Positions 19,582 through 28,419 of a stretch of DNA of 64,000 nt are shown piece after piece. The position numbers and the translations under genes were made by a program. How positions within the stretch are numbered: the first letter of the stretch is position 1; every line of letters begins with the position of its first letter. The notes beneath the pieces were generated by a model. That model was not told the DNA's origin. It did not search any database and saw only the letters and a program-made list of their open reading frames with translations. Source of the DNA: UTCFX2 sp963788145 (GTDB lineage Bacteria > Chloroflexota > Anaerolineae > Anaerolineales > UBA4823). The stretch spans positions 1 through 64,000 of the forward strand of contig CAWBFQ010000003.1 of assembly GCA_963788145.1 (NCBI GenBank). The letters are read 5' to 3'.

Positions 19582-20166
19582 ATGTATAGACCAGTAAATC
19601 ACGGATATATAGAAACTGTAATAGGTCCTATGTACAGTGGTAAGAGTGAAGAACTTATAAGAAGATTGAAAAGAGCTAAAATAGCAAAACAAAATATAGT
19701 TGTATTTAAACCTCAAATAGATGATAGATATAGTAAGGAAGATGTTGTTTCTCATAGTGGAGATAGTATAAAAGCTATACCTATAAGTGATTCTAATCAA
19801 ATATATGATCATATAGATGAAAAAACTCAAGTAGTGGGTATTGATGAAGTTCAATTTTTTGATGATAACATAGTTGATGTAGCTATAGATTTAGCAGATC
19901 AGGGAATAAGAGTTATTGCAGCTGGACTTGATATGGATTTTAAAGGTGAAGCATTTGGACCTACACCAAGACTTTTAGCGGTATCTGAATTTGTTGATAA
20001 GATACAGGCTATATGCTCGGTTTGTGGACAACCTGCTACAAGATCTCAAAGGTTAATAAATGGGAAACCTGCGAGATACAATGATCCTATAATACAGGTA
20101 GGAGCAGTAGAAAGTTACGAAGCTAGATGCAGAAAGTGTCATGTAGTATATCGTGAAGATAAATAA
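19582..20166 (+). CDS. tdk: Thymidine kinase (type II)
   Basis: A 194-residue TK1-type thymidine kinase, which phosphorylates thymidine in the salvage pathway. The P-loop GPMYSGKSEEL is at residues 15-25, the Walker B-like VGIDEVQFFDD near 87, and the lasso region has the structural zinc cysteines CSVCGQPA and CRKCH. The catalytic glutamate is in IDEVQFF. The start follows an AGGGGG ribosome site. Its location between rpmE and the DUF1385 gene is normal for Clostridia. Confidence 0.95.
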   Translation: MYRPVNHGYIETVIGPMYSGKSEELIRRLKRAKIAKQNIVVFKPQIDDRYSKEDVVSHSGDSIKAIPISDSNQIYDHIDEKTQVVGIDEVQFFDDNIVDVAIDLADQGIRVIAAGLDMDFKGEAFGPTPRLLAVSEFVDKIQAICSVCGQPATRSQRLINGKPARYNDPIIQVGAVESYEARCRKCHVVYREDK

Positions 20167-20178
20167 GTTTATTAATAT

Positions 20179-20212
20179 ATCCTTTTAAAGTTTCACTTTA
20201 AAAGGATTTTTT
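20179..20212 (+). terminator. Intrinsic terminator after tdk
   Basis: A perfect 13-bp stem (20179-20191 with 20195-20207), a TTC loop and T6. Confidence 0.9.
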
Positions 20213-20268
20213 GTATTATAATAAAGTATAGATATATAAATTAAATTTTGATTTAAAGAGGTGGGTAA

Positions 20269-21168
20269 ATGAGCAATATATCTGTGGGAGGCCAAGCGGT
20301 TATAGAAGGCGTAATGATGCAATCTAAAGACAAAAGAGCTATTGCCGTAAGAAAAAGCAATGGAAAAATAGTGTTAAAAAAGAATAATATTAAAAGTTGG
20401 ATAAATGAAACAAATATAAATAAAATACCTTTTTTAAGAGGGTCATTTATATTATTAGAAACAATGATAGAAGGAATAAAAAGTTTGAATTTTTCATCTG
20501 AATTTTTTATTGAAGATGGAGAAGAAGATGCTTTTGACAGATTTATAAAAAAGATATTTAAGGATAAAGCTAATGATGCAATAATAGGTATATCTTTAGT
20601 ACTATCTTTATTATTTTCAGTAGGTATTTTTATACTTATACCAACAACGGTTGGGGGTATATTTTCAAAAATAATTGATAATAAGTTAATACTTAATCTA
20701 ATAGAGGGAATAATTAGAATAAGTATATTATTTGCATACATAGTTATAATATCCCAAAATAGTGATATTAAAAGAGTTTTCCAATACCATGGAGCTGAAC
20801 ATAAATCAATACACTGTTATGAAAGTGGATTAGAATTAACAGTAGAAAATGCTAAAAAATTTACAACACTTCATCCTAGATGTGGAACGAATTTTTTATT
20901 TATAGTTATGTTTACATCAATAATATTATTTTCTTTCTTTGGGTGGCCTAATCCATTAGTTAGGGTTGTCATGAGGATACTATTTATTCCAATAGTTGCA
21001 GGTATATCTTATGAAATAATAAAATTTCTTGGGAAATATAATAATAAATTTACTAAAATTGTCGCATACCCAGGTATGATGTTACAAAAATTTACAACAA
21101 AAGAGCCAGATGATGAACAACTAGAGGTTGCATTGACTGCTTTAAAAGCTGTAATAAATGAAAAATAA
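20269..21168 (+). CDS. DUF1385 (YqhQ-like) membrane protein
   Basis: A 299-residue membrane protein of the DUF1385 family. The N-terminal signature GGQAVIEGVMMQS is present, as are PFLRGSFILLETM and the central YHGAEHKSIHCYE motif whose histidines, cysteine and glutamates suggest metal binding. About four membrane helices lie in the middle. Function is not established; the gene is regularly linked to tdk, prmC and prfA in Clostridia. The following prmC start overlaps or nearly abuts this stop. Confidence 0.88.
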   Translation: MSNISVGGQAVIEGVMMQSKDKRAIAVRKSNGKIVLKKNNIKSWINETNINKIPFLRGSFILLETMIEGIKSLNFSSEFFIEDGEEDAFDRFIKKIFKDKANDAIIGISLVLSLLFSVGIFILIPTTVGGIFSKIIDNKLILNLIEGIIRISILFAYIVIISQNSDIKRVFQYHGAEHKSIHCYESGLELTVENAKKFTTLHPRCGTNFLFIVMFTSIILFSFFGWPNPLVRVVMRILFIPIVAGISYEIIKFLGKYNNKFTKIVAYPGMMLQKFTTKEPDDEQLEVALTALKAVINEK

Positions 21169-21178
21169 AGGAGACAAT

Positions 21179-22033
21179 ATGACAATAAGAGATATAATCA
21201 TTAAATACTCTCAAGAGCTAGAAAAAATAAGTGATACTCCAAGACTGGATGTAGAATTATTTTTACAAAAAGCTCTTGGTGGAGTTGATAGAATTTACAT
21301 ACATTTAAACTTAAATAAAGAGCTTACAACAGAACAATATGATGAATTTATAAAATATATAAATGATAGAATTAATGGAAGGCCAGTTGCATACATAGTA
21401 GGTAATAGAGAATTTATGGGACTAGACTTTTTTGTTAAAGAAGGTGTCCTAATTCCCAGACCAGATACTGAAACATTAGTTGAGGAAATAATAGAACTTT
21501 GCAAAAACAAAAGTGAACAAATTAATATACTTGATATTGGAACTGGATCTGGGTCTATTACTGTAAGTTTAGCTAAATATATAGAAAACTCAAAAGTAAT
21601 GTCTTTTGATATATCAGATATACCACTAGAAGTAGGTAAAATAAATGCTATAAATAATGAAGTAGATAATAAGATTGAATTTGTTAAATCAGATGTGTTT
21701 AGTGCTATAAAAGATACAGAAAAGCAATTTGATGTAATAGTATCTAATCCACCATATATACCTAAAAAGGATATAGAAACTCTTCATACACAAGTGAAGG
21801 ATTATGAGCCGTATAATGCTCTTGAAGGTGGAGAAGATGGACTTGATTTTTATAGACAAATAACTAAAGAATCAATAGACTATTTAAAGCAAGGTGGTAT
21901 ATTGGCATATGAGGTTGGACATGATCAAGCTGAAGATGTATCAGAAATAATGAAGTCTTATGGATATACTAAAATATATAAAAAGAAGGATATACAAGGC
22001 ATTGATAGAGTTGTTATAGGTTTTAAACTATGA
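21179..22033 (+). CDS. prmC: Release factor glutamine methyltransferase
   Basis: A 284-residue SAM-dependent enzyme that N5-methylates the GGQ glutamine of release factors. The N-terminal helical domain binds the factor. Motif I is ILDIGTGSGSITVSLA (around 118) and the catalytic NPPY is in VSNPPYIPK (around 190). The ATG at 21179 has GGAG 5 bases upstream; an ATG at 21158 would overlap the previous gene and lacks a site. It directly precedes prfA, its substrate gene, as usual. Confidence 0.95.
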   Translation: MTIRDIIIKYSQELEKISDTPRLDVELFLQKALGGVDRIYIHLNLNKELTTEQYDEFIKYINDRINGRPVAYIVGNREFMGLDFFVKEGVLIPRPDTETLVEEIIELCKNKSEQINILDIGTGSGSITVSLAKYIENSKVMSFDISDIPLEVGKINAINNEVDNKIEFVKSDVFSAIKDTEKQFDVIVSNPPYIPKKDIETLHTQVKDYEPYNALEGGEDGLDFYRQITKESIDYLKQGGILAYEVGHDQAEDVSEIMKSYGYTKIYKKKDIQGIDRVVIGFKL

Positions 22034-22075
22034 TATAATCAAAGAATTGATATTGACAAATAAAGAGGTGAAAAT

Positions 22076-22157
22076 ATGCTAAAGAAGTTAGAAGTACTAG
22101 AAGATAAATATAAAGAGTTAACAGAAAAAATAAGTGATCCAGAAATAATAAATGATC
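22076..22157 (+). CDS. prfA: Peptide chain release factor 1, only the first 27 codons before the junction
   Basis: The start of RF1: MLKKLEVLEDKYKELTEKI followed by SDPEIIND, an N-terminus typical of clostridial PrfA, with an AGAGGTG ribosome site. The gene is cut by the B/C junction after codon 27 of roughly 355. The reading frame continues by chance into high-GC DNA, which must not be annotated as part of the protein. Confidence 0.9.
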
Positions 22158-22165
22158 GATCCCCC
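22150..22165. other. Chimeric junction B/C (GATCGATC)
   Basis: AT-rich clostridial prfA passes directly into very GC-rich DNA. The breakpoint falls at a GATCGATC octamer (22154-22161). GATCGATC is what end-filled GATC ends give after proximity ligation, though a chance match is possible. Confidence 0.93.
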
Positions 22166-22205
22166 GGCGCCGGCCGACGAGCACGCCGAATCCCCGACCC
22201 CGTGA
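22158..22205 (+). CDS. 3' end of an unidentified gene
   Basis: Fifteen codons (DPPAPADEHAESPTP) ending in TGA at 22203-22205, with the Ala/Glu/Pro bias of the following genes. The stop overlaps the GTG start of the next gene (GTGA), an operon-like arrangement. The gene body is lost at the junction. Confidence 0.4.
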   Translation, partial: DPPAPADEHAESPTP

Positions 22206-23474
22206 CCCCCTCCGGTGCCGCACAGCGCCGGCCCACGAAGTTCCTCGCCGACCTGACGCGAGCGATGCAGGCGGCCGCCGAGCAGGCGCGCGCCGCGACG
22301 CTCGAGCAGTTCCGGGGCGAGGGCACCGCTGTCATCGAACAGATCCGCGCCCGGTCGACAACAGGCGCGACCGAGCTCCGCCACCACGCCGACGACGACG
22401 TCGCGACGGTCAAGGAGTGGTCCAAGTCCGAGATCGCCCGCATCCGCGAGGAGACCGAACGGCGGGTGGGGATGCGGCGCGAGCAGCTCGAGGGTCAGCT
22501 CGAGCGGCACGCCGCCCTGGTCGAGCACGAGGTCGAGAAGGTCCGCGGCCGCCTGGCCGCCTTCGAGACCGAGATGGGGCAGTTCTTCGACGACCTCGCC
22601 CGCGAGGACGACCCGGCGGTCTTCGCGGCCCGCGCCGCGAACCTCCCGGAGCCGCCCTCCTTCGACGATCTCGACGAGGATGCGATGACCGCGCTCCTGA
22701 GCGAGCCGGGCCTCGGCGTGCCGGACGTGGTTGTGGGGACCGGTCGCGGCCATCGCCGCGGCGCCCGAGACCACCACCGAGCTGGAACAGGTCGCGAACG
22801 CCGAAGCCACGCAGATCGAGCCAACTCTGGCCGCGGACGAGGCGCCGGTGGATGACGAAGCCGCCATGGCCGCGATCCAGGCAGCGGCAGAGGCCGCCGC
22901 CGCGCTCGAGGTGACCGACCTGCCGGCCGAGCCCGCCTCCGAGGACGAAGCCGAGGCGACGACGGACGCCCTGGCCGAGGTCGAGACGACCGATGCTGGA
23001 GCGGCCGACGCCCCGGCGGCGGAGCGGCATGACGACCAGGTCGACCCGCGGCTCGCGATGCTCGGGCTGGTCCCCGACTTCGCCGCGGCCGAGGTCGAAG
23101 CCGTCGAGATGGCCGCGGCCGAGATCGAGGACGTGCCCGAGATCGGTGGCGACGCCCTGGAGGCCCGCCTCTCCGGCCTCGTGCCGCCCGAGCCCGATGG
23201 CGCGGCAGCGGCTGCCGTGACCACCCAGGTCATCGTGACCGGCCTCGTGAGCGTGGCCAGCATCGCCAGCTTCAAGCGCCACATGGGCCGCCTCCCCGGC
23301 GTGAGCCACGTCGGCGTCTCGTCCGGCCCCGACGCCGAGTTCGTCTTCGCCGTGACCCACGAGCCCGCCACCGCGCTGCGGGACCTCATCCCGACCATCC
23401 CCGGCTTCGCGGCCCGCATCACCGGCAGCGGCGACGGCGTGATCCAGGTCAGCGCCCAGGATCCCCAGGACTGA
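22202..23474 (+). CDS. Coiled-coil, Ala/Glu-rich protein with C-terminal alpha/beta domain (one indel)
   Basis: An unrecognised protein of about 424 residues encoded just before a CpaE/TadZ-like ATPase. The N-terminal third is a long charged coiled coil (FLADLTRAMQAAAEQAR ... HAALVEHEVEKVRGRL). The middle is acidic, alanine-rich and probably disordered. The last 80 residues look folded (VIVTGLVSVASIASFKRHM, then PGVSHVGVSSGPDAEFVF), an alternating pattern like a small ferredoxin-type domain. One extra G near 22737 (in a GGGG run) breaks the frame. GTG start 22202 is chosen because it overlaps the upstream stop. A role with the downstream ATPase in localisation or pilus assembly is inference. 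Confidence 0.6.
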
Positions 23475-23508
23475 CAGAGCTCCGGCCCAGCGCCAGGAAG
23501 GAACCACG

Positions 23509-24747
23509 ATGGCTCGTCCCACGATCGCGATCGCGCTGCCCCGCGACGAGCGCGGCCCGGTTGCCGACGCCCTGCGCGAGGCGGACCTCGATCCGATCGT
23601 GGTCCAGCGGCCGGACGATCTTGCGGCTCAGCTCGCGGCCGGCCGCCACATCGCCCTAGCCATCCTCGACGGCGAGACCGACTTCGACACCTCGCTCGAG
23701 TACTACGACCTCCTTCGGGACGGCGGGCGCGACATTCCCGCCCTCATGGTCCTCTCCGCCCGCACGCTCGAGCGCGTCAACGGCAGCCTGGCCGGCGTGC
23801 GCGACGAGTACTTCACTCGACCCTACTCACCGGAGTCTCTCCGCTGGCGGGTCGAGGCGATGATGATCCGGCGCCTGGCCGTGGACGACGGCAGCGGGGC
23901 CGTCCTCCAGAGCGGGCCCGTGAGCCTGGACGACTGGCATCGCAACGGAACCCTCATCGCCGTCTTCAACCCCAAGGGCGGCGTCGGCAAGACGACGGTC
24001 GCGGTCAACCTGGCCGCGTCCCTCACGGCCATGGGCCGTCGCGTCCTCCTCGTGGACGCCGACACCGTGACCGGGCACATCGCCAGCTCTCTCGGCCTGG
24101 AGCACGTGCGCACCCTCGTCGACGAGGTCGTCGACGCCCAGGACGCGGGCGCTCCGCCTCCCGGCACGCTCGAAGACCTCCTCTCGGCGCATCCCTCCGG
24201 GATGCACGTCATGGTCCTGGCCTCGAGCCCGCTCCGGACGTCCCTCCTCGACCCGGGCCACGTCGCGGCAGCCATCGACGCCGGACGGCGCACGCACGAC
24301 GTCGTCGTGGTGGACCTGCACCCCGACTACGAGCCGCTCAACCGCGCCATCTTCGAGCGCGCCGACAAGATCCTCGTCCCGGTCACCCCGGACGTGCCCG
24401 CCCTTCGGGCCGCCGTCCAGCTCCGCGACGTCGCGGCCGAGCTGGGCTTCGGAGAGAAGCTCTCGATGGTGATCAATCGCGCCAACAGCGGCGTCTCCGT
24501 CGCCGACATGGAGCGCACCATCGGGATGTCGTCGCTCGCCCTGATCCGCTCTGCGGGGCTCCAGCTCGTCAAGGCCGCCAACGAGGGACGCACGGTCATC
24601 GACATGTTCCCGAGGGAAAAGGTAAGTGAGGACTTCCGGGTTCTCGCCGAGCGGGTGGTCGGTGCGCCCGCCGCCACGGAGTCCAGCGCGCCGCGCGTCA
24701 CGCTCGCGTCCCTCTTCGGCCGCCTCCGGGAATCGGCGCGGACCTGA
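23509..24747 (+). CDS. CpaE/TadZ-like ATPase: degenerate receiver plus ParA/MinD domain
   Basis: A 412-residue protein. Residues 1-125 resemble a response-regulator receiver, ending in an RPYSPESLRWRVEAM helix. Residues 145-400 are a MinD/ParA deviant-Walker ATPase: KGGVGKTTVAVNLAASL at about 156, LLVDADTVTGHIASSLGL near 180 and the Walker B-like VVVVDLHPDYEPL near 265. This architecture is that of CpaE/TadZ, which position Tad/Flp pilus machinery at the cell surface. No other tad gene is in the window, so the pilus link is inference. It lies 34 bp after the coiled-coil gene. Confidence 0.78.
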   Translation: MARPTIAIALPRDERGPVADALREADLDPIVVQRPDDLAAQLAAGRHIALAILDGETDFDTSLEYYDLLRDGGRDIPALMVLSARTLERVNGSLAGVRDEYFTRPYSPESLRWRVEAMMIRRLAVDDGSGAVLQSGPVSLDDWHRNGTLIAVFNPKGGVGKTTVAVNLAASLTAMGRRVLLVDADTVTGHIASSLGLEHVRTLVDEVVDAQDAGAPPPGTLEDLLSAHPSGMHVMVLASSPLRTSLLDPGHVAAAIDAGRRTHDVVVVDLHPDYEPLNRAIFERADKILVPVTPDVPALRAAVQLRDVAAELGFGEKLSMVINRANSGVSVADMERTIGMSSLALIRSAGLQLVKAANEGRTVIDMFPREKVSEDFRVLAERVVGAPAATESSAPRVTLASLFGRLRESART

Positions 24748-24750
24748 CGG

Positions 24751-25248
24751 TCAGTCCGCCTCCCTGGACGGGATCCCGAGCAACGCCCGGGCCGCATCCA
24801 CCGCTCGCCGGTCGACCTGGTCGATGCCGCGCAGGTAGGACCGGTTGACGAGGACCACGTCCACCTCCGGGCCGTTGAGCGGCTTGTTCCCCAGCAGCGC
24901 CACCGCGTCGGTGACGGGCACGAACAGATCGGTGCTGCGGTCGAGGAGTCGCTCCGGCTCCGAGCCCGGGAACAGGTAGACCGTCCCGACGACGTGGATG
25001 GGCGTCACCTCCAGGGCGACGTCGTAGGGCACCTTGTGCAGCTTGTGGGCCGCGCGCTCGGCCTCCGTGAACGAGGGCAGCGAGCCTGCGCCGGCGAACA
25101 CGGCGATGAGGTCGAACGGATCGACTCGCTCCAGGCCGGGTGCGGGCGTCATCTCCTCTGAGCCATCGAGCGGCCCCCAGTGCATCTCGCTGAGCGCGAT
25201 GGACTCGCGCCGGTTCAGGGCGTCCGATAGCCGTCCCTCGACCTCCAT
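24751..25248 (-). CDS. Conserved hypothetical protein
   Basis: A 165-residue soluble protein, not recognised. It has a regular mix of helix and strand (HKVPYDVALEVTPIHVVGTVYLFPG) and a C-terminal segment with VDVVLVNRSYLRGIDQVDRRAVDAARALLG. Codon use fits the neighbouring genes. It converges on the CpaE-like gene with a 3-bp gap. The start could lie upstream if a non-ATG codon is used. Confidence 0.55.
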   Translation of the reverse strand: MEVEGRLSDALNRRESIALSEMHWGPLDGSEEMTPAPGLERVDPFDLIAVFAGAGSLPSFTEAERAAHKLHKVPYDVALEVTPIHVVGTVYLFPGSEPERLLDRSTDLFVPVTDAVALLGNKPLNGPEVDVVLVNRSYLRGIDQVDRRAVDAARALLGIPSREAD

Positions 25249-25382
25249 GCGGCCGACCAGCCGCCAGTCCTCGGTCAGGCCGTCGAACGGGATTCCGCGC
25301 CTCCCCGAACCGGGGCGGGCGGGGGCTGGGGCGGGGGCGGGCTCTCGGGGCGCCGCGACGCGGAAGGCCGAAGGGCATGTCC

Positions 25383-25532
25383 CTATTCCTCCGCCGTGCC
25401 GGCGTTGTCCCGGATCGTCTCGACCACCGAGGCGTCGGCGAGGGCGGTCGTGTCGCCCGGGGACGAGTGGGCCACGAGGGCGGACACCACCGCGATCGTG
25501 GACTGCTGGGGCGTCGTGGGGTCGGGCTGCAC
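25383..25532 (-). CDS. Possible 49-residue protein resembling the extreme C-terminus of acetyl-CoA synthetase
   Basis: A GTG start at 25532 with a GGAGG 9 bases upstream opens a 49-codon frame (STIAVVSALVAHSSPGDTTA then LADASVVETIRDNAGTAEE). The ending recalls the GDTTTLADPAVVE tail of Acs. It may be a true small gene or a remnant of an acs gene. The surrounding 25249-25633 has no other convincing gene. Confidence 0.35.
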   Translation of the reverse strand: MQPDPTTPQQSTIAVVSALVAHSSPGDTTALADASVVETIRDNAGTAEE

Positions 25533-25633
25533 GCCGGGCGCCTCCGTTGCTCAGCGGGATGGCCGCATCATACGCAGGCCTCGAGGCCGCTGCCGCCGGG
25601 CACGACGGCCGCCGGGCCGGACGTCACGCAGGC

Positions 25634-26593
25634 TCAGGTGTAGTCGGCGCCACCCTCCGCGTCGGCCGCGGGACCAGCGTCGGGGCGGGGTTGGCGCGAC
25701 ATCACGAACGTGCGGCCGGTCGCCAGGTCGATCCCGCTGGCCATGAGGGCGTCGAGCGCTCGGCGGCGGAGCTCGCCGGCCATCTCCAGTCGATCGCCGG
25801 GTCGGACGGTCGCGGAGACGAGGATCGGGATGCCGGCCTCCCCGGCGGCCGCGGCGTCGACCCGGACGACACGGGGCGGCTCGATGAACCGGTCGCTCCA
25901 CTCGTCCGCTGTCGCGAACGCGGCGCAGGCCTCGCCCAGGGCTGCCGTGGCACGCGTGATGTCGGTGCCGGCGGCCACGGCAAACCGCTCGTTCAGGCGA
26001 GCGTAGGTGCGGGTGAAGTTCGAGGCGACGAGGATCTCGCCGTTCGGCACCGAGTGGACGACGCCATCGGCGTCGCGGACGATCGTGCGGCGCAGCCCGA
26101 CCTCCTCGATCGTCCCGCGGATCCCGGCGATGGCGACGACGTCGCCCACGCTGAAGGGGTTCTCGCCGAGGATGAGGATGCCGTTCAGGTAGTCGCGGAC
26201 CAGCTGCTGGGCGCCGAAACCCAGGGCGGCGCCGACGGCCGCGCCCAGCGCCACGCCGAGCGCTCCGAGGCCGCTGATCACCTCGGGGGCGAGCGTCGTG
26301 ACGGCCGTGAGCGCGATCAGGGCCACCAGCGTCGCCTTGGCCAGGCGCGTGGCGACGAGCACGAGCGTGTCCAGCCGACGGCGACGGACGGCGTCCCGGA
26401 TCGCGGTGTCCTCGGACGATTCGTCGCGCCCGCCGGACAGCGGAACCGTGGCGGCTCGCCGGGCGAGGTGTCCGATGATCCACACCACGACGAGGTAGAT
26501 GCCGATCAGGGCGAGCGTCACCAGGCCCACGACGAGTACGCGACCCGCCATCTCGACCAGGAACCGTTCCAGGGTACCGAGGATCTCCTCCAT
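25634..26593 (-). CDS. MscS-family small-conductance mechanosensitive channel
   Basis: A 319-residue channel with three membrane helices: residues 15-43, 80-103 and the pore-lining Gly/Ala-rich helix ALGVALGAAVGAALGFGAQQ (about 112-132). The MscS beta domain follows with the classic LVRDYLNGILILGENPFSVGD and GTIEEVGLRRTIVRDADG, then a cytosolic vestibule domain. It opens under membrane tension to release osmolytes. It sits alone between the small ORF and the IclR gene, on the same strand as the latter. Confidence 0.9.
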   Translation of the reverse strand: MEEILGTLERFLVEMAGRVLVVGLVTLALIGIYLVVVWIIGHLARRAATVPLSGGRDESSEDTAIRDAVRRRRLDTLVLVATRLAKATLVALIALTAVTTLAPEVISGLGALGVALGAAVGAALGFGAQQLVRDYLNGILILGENPFSVGDVVAIAGIRGTIEEVGLRRTIVRDADGVVHSVPNGEILVASNFTRTYARLNERFAVAAGTDITRATAALGEACAAFATADEWSDRFIEPPRVVRVDAAAAGEAGIPILVSATVRPGDRLEMAGELRRRALDALMASGIDLATGRTFVMSRQPRPDAGPAADAEGGADYT

Positions 26594-26697
26594 GTCGCCA
26601 ATCCTAGCGGTCGAGCGGTGGACGGGCGGACCGGAGCTGGACGGGACCGACAGCGCGCGAGACGACCATCAGGCCGCGGAGCCGGGCGCCCGGGACG

Positions 26698-27681
26698 TCA
26701 GGCTGCGGCGCCTCCGAGGCGGGTGGTGACCGCTACGGCGGCCTCGCGCATGCTCGTGACGATCTCGGCGACGCGCCCCGGCGTCACCCGGAAGGCCGGG
26801 CCCCAGACGCCGATCGAGGCAATCACCCGCCCGTGCGCGTCCGCGACGGGCACCGCCATGCCGTTCGTCCCTTCGATCCACTCGGAGAACGCGGTGGCGA
26901 AGCCGCGCCGCCGGATCCGGGCCAGCTCCTCGAGCAGAGGCTCCAGGCCCGTGATCGTCCGGTCCGTCCGGGCGGGCAGCCCGGGGCGGGCGATCCGCAG
27001 GACCTCCCTCTCGGCCATCGCGGCCAGGAGGACCTTGCCCGGGGCCACGCAGTGGAGGGGGGTCGTCCGGCCGGTCCAGTCGGGACAGGCGACCATGTTC
27101 GGACCTGCGACCTGGACGACCGTGAGGCAGGCATCCGCCTCCGCGACGCCCAGGGTCACGGTCTCCCGGGTGACCCGCGCGAGGTGCTCCAGCTCCGGGA
27201 GCGCGATCGTGCGGAGATCAAGGGTCCGCTCGGCATGCTCGGCGAGCCGGATGACCACGAGGCCGAGGCGGTACTTGCCGGAGCCTTCGTCCTGCTCGAC
27301 GAGCCCTCGCCGCTCGAGGGTGGCGAGGAGGCGCGAGGCAGTGCTCTTGTGCAAGCCCAGGCGACGGGCAAGCTCCGAGACGCCCGCCTCGGCCGGGCAC
27401 TGGCCCAGCGCGAGGAGGAGCGCCGCCGCCCGGTCGACCGACCGGACGCCATGGCCGTCGAGCAGCTCGACGTCCCGCCCGGAGGAGCCCGGGCTGGTCG
27501 CGGGAGCTGCCCGCCGACGGACGGCTGGCACGACGTGCGCCGCTGGGATGCCGCCGGCGGCAGGCGGCGCGATCGACGGCGAGCCCGGGAGCGGGACGCC
27601 CAGGGTCGGTCGGGCCCGCGGGGCGACCTCGAGGGCCATCTCAGGCGCCTGCGCCCTGGGCCCGCGCCTCGAGGGCGGCAT
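26698..27681 (-). CDS. IclR family transcriptional regulator
   Basis: The recognisable protein starts with GVRSVDRAAALLLALG and a winged helix-turn-helix (ELARRLGLHKSTASRLLATLERRGLVEQ). It continues into the IclR effector domain (TLGVAEADACLTVVQVAG, LHCVAPGKVLLAAMAE, EGTNGMAVPVADAHGRVIASIGVWGP). From the first ATG the product is 327 residues, some 75 longer than typical; the proline/alanine-rich head may be untranslated, and GTG codons within it are possible starts. IclR proteins bind small catabolites and repress or activate adjacent operons; the target here is not evident. Confidence 0.85.
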   Translation of the reverse strand: MPPSRRGPRAQAPEMALEVAPRARPTLGVPLPGSPSIAPPAAGGIPAAHVVPAVRRRAAPATSPGSSGRDVELLDGHGVRSVDRAAALLLALGQCPAEAGVSELARRLGLHKSTASRLLATLERRGLVEQDEGSGKYRLGLVVIRLAEHAERTLDLRTIALPELEHLARVTRETVTLGVAEADACLTVVQVAGPNMVACPDWTGRTTPLHCVAPGKVLLAAMAEREVLRIARPGLPARTDRTITGLEPLLEELARIRRRGFATAFSEWIEGTNGMAVPVADAHGRVIASIGVWGPAFRVTPGRVAEIVTSMREAAVAVTTRLGGAAA

Positions 27682-28026
27682 GGAACGAGTCGTGCGGCTC
27701 GTGCTCGAGGGAGGTGGTGGTGGCGAATCCCGGTGTCATGGCTCCTCCGAGGCTCGATCCTCGACGGGCCGGCGTCGAGGGCGCGGGGCGCGGTCGACGC
27801 ACGTCCGGCCCAGGGACAGGCAGCTGGGCTGTCCCGCAAGGCGGAACAGGTGACGCTGGGGATGGTGCCACGGCTCGGCACCGCCAGTCAACGATCTTCG
27901 CGCTGCAATCGACGTGCACGTGCGAATTCCGTTGCTTCCTGCCCGCGAAACACCCGGGTCTCGGGTATCGCTCGGGGGCACGGCCGGCCGCTCGCCGGGC
28001 GCGCGCGACGTCAGGACTGCGCCACG
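27682..28026. other. 345-bp GC-rich intergenic region
   Basis: No gene with convincing codon use or ribosome site is seen on either strand. It probably carries the IclR promoter on the minus strand and the 3' end of the toxin transcript. Confidence 0.4.
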
Positions 28027-28419
28027 TCAGGCGCGCGCGATCGCGCCGTCGCCCACGGCGGGGATGTCGAGGCCCAGGTGGTGGGCCAGCGCAACTCGCA
28101 CGGCCCGTCGGATCCCTGCGTCGCTGATCCGGCCCTCCGGCGACCCGATGACGCGCTCCAGCGCGATCGTCCGGAGCTGCTGGCACAGGATCACGCCGGC
28201 ACGCGTCTGGCCCGCGACGCCCACAGGCAGCGCGACCTCGCCGGGGTACCGGACCTCATCTCGCGCCGTGCTGATCGGGCACACGGTCGCGAGGCCCGAT
28301 CGATGAAACGGCTCGTAGCTGACCACGAGGGCGCGACGGGTTCCGCCCTGCTCGTGTCCCCGGGCGGGGTCCAGCCCGACGCGGATCACAGCCCAGCGGA
28401 GGGGTGGGTCGCCCGTCAT
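28027..28419 (-). CDS. MazF/PemK-family toxin (endoribonuclease)
   Basis: A toxin of about 130 residues of the CcdB/PemK fold. The family markers are RWAVIRVGLDPARGHEQGGTRRALVVS, with the catalytic-region arginine, then VCPISTARDEVRYPGEVAL and the interface strand VILCQQLRTIALERV. Such toxins cleave mRNA at short sequences and arrest growth until neutralised. The start at 28419 overlaps the antitoxin stop as ATGA (28416-28419); an ATG at 28431 is an alternative. It is co-directional with and downstream of its antitoxin. Confidence 0.86.
   Translation of the reverse strand: MTGDPPLRWAVIRVGLDPARGHEQGGTRRALVVSYEPFHRSGLATVCPISTARDEVRYPGEVALPVGVAGQTRAGVILCQQLRTIALERVIGSPEGRISDAGIRRAVRVALAHHLGLDIPAVGDGAIARA

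Noticed and set aside
22154..22161. GATCGATC as proof of a Hi-C ligation product
   Set aside because: The other two junctions carry no such octamer and a GATC overlap can arise by chance; noted as a clue only.
22076..22855. A 259-codon frame starting as RF1
   Set aside because: Only the first 27 codons are RF1; the rest is a different genome read in frame by chance.
25034..27853. A 939-codon plus-strand frame and similar long frames (32965-35550, 26833-28455, 36809-38740)
   Set aside because: These are antisense shadows of real minus-strand genes in GC-rich DNA, rich in Arg/Gly/Ala/Pro with no domain signal.
27682..28026. A gene in the gap between IclR and the MazF-like toxin
   Set aside because: Frames on both strands lack ribosome sites and plausible composition.
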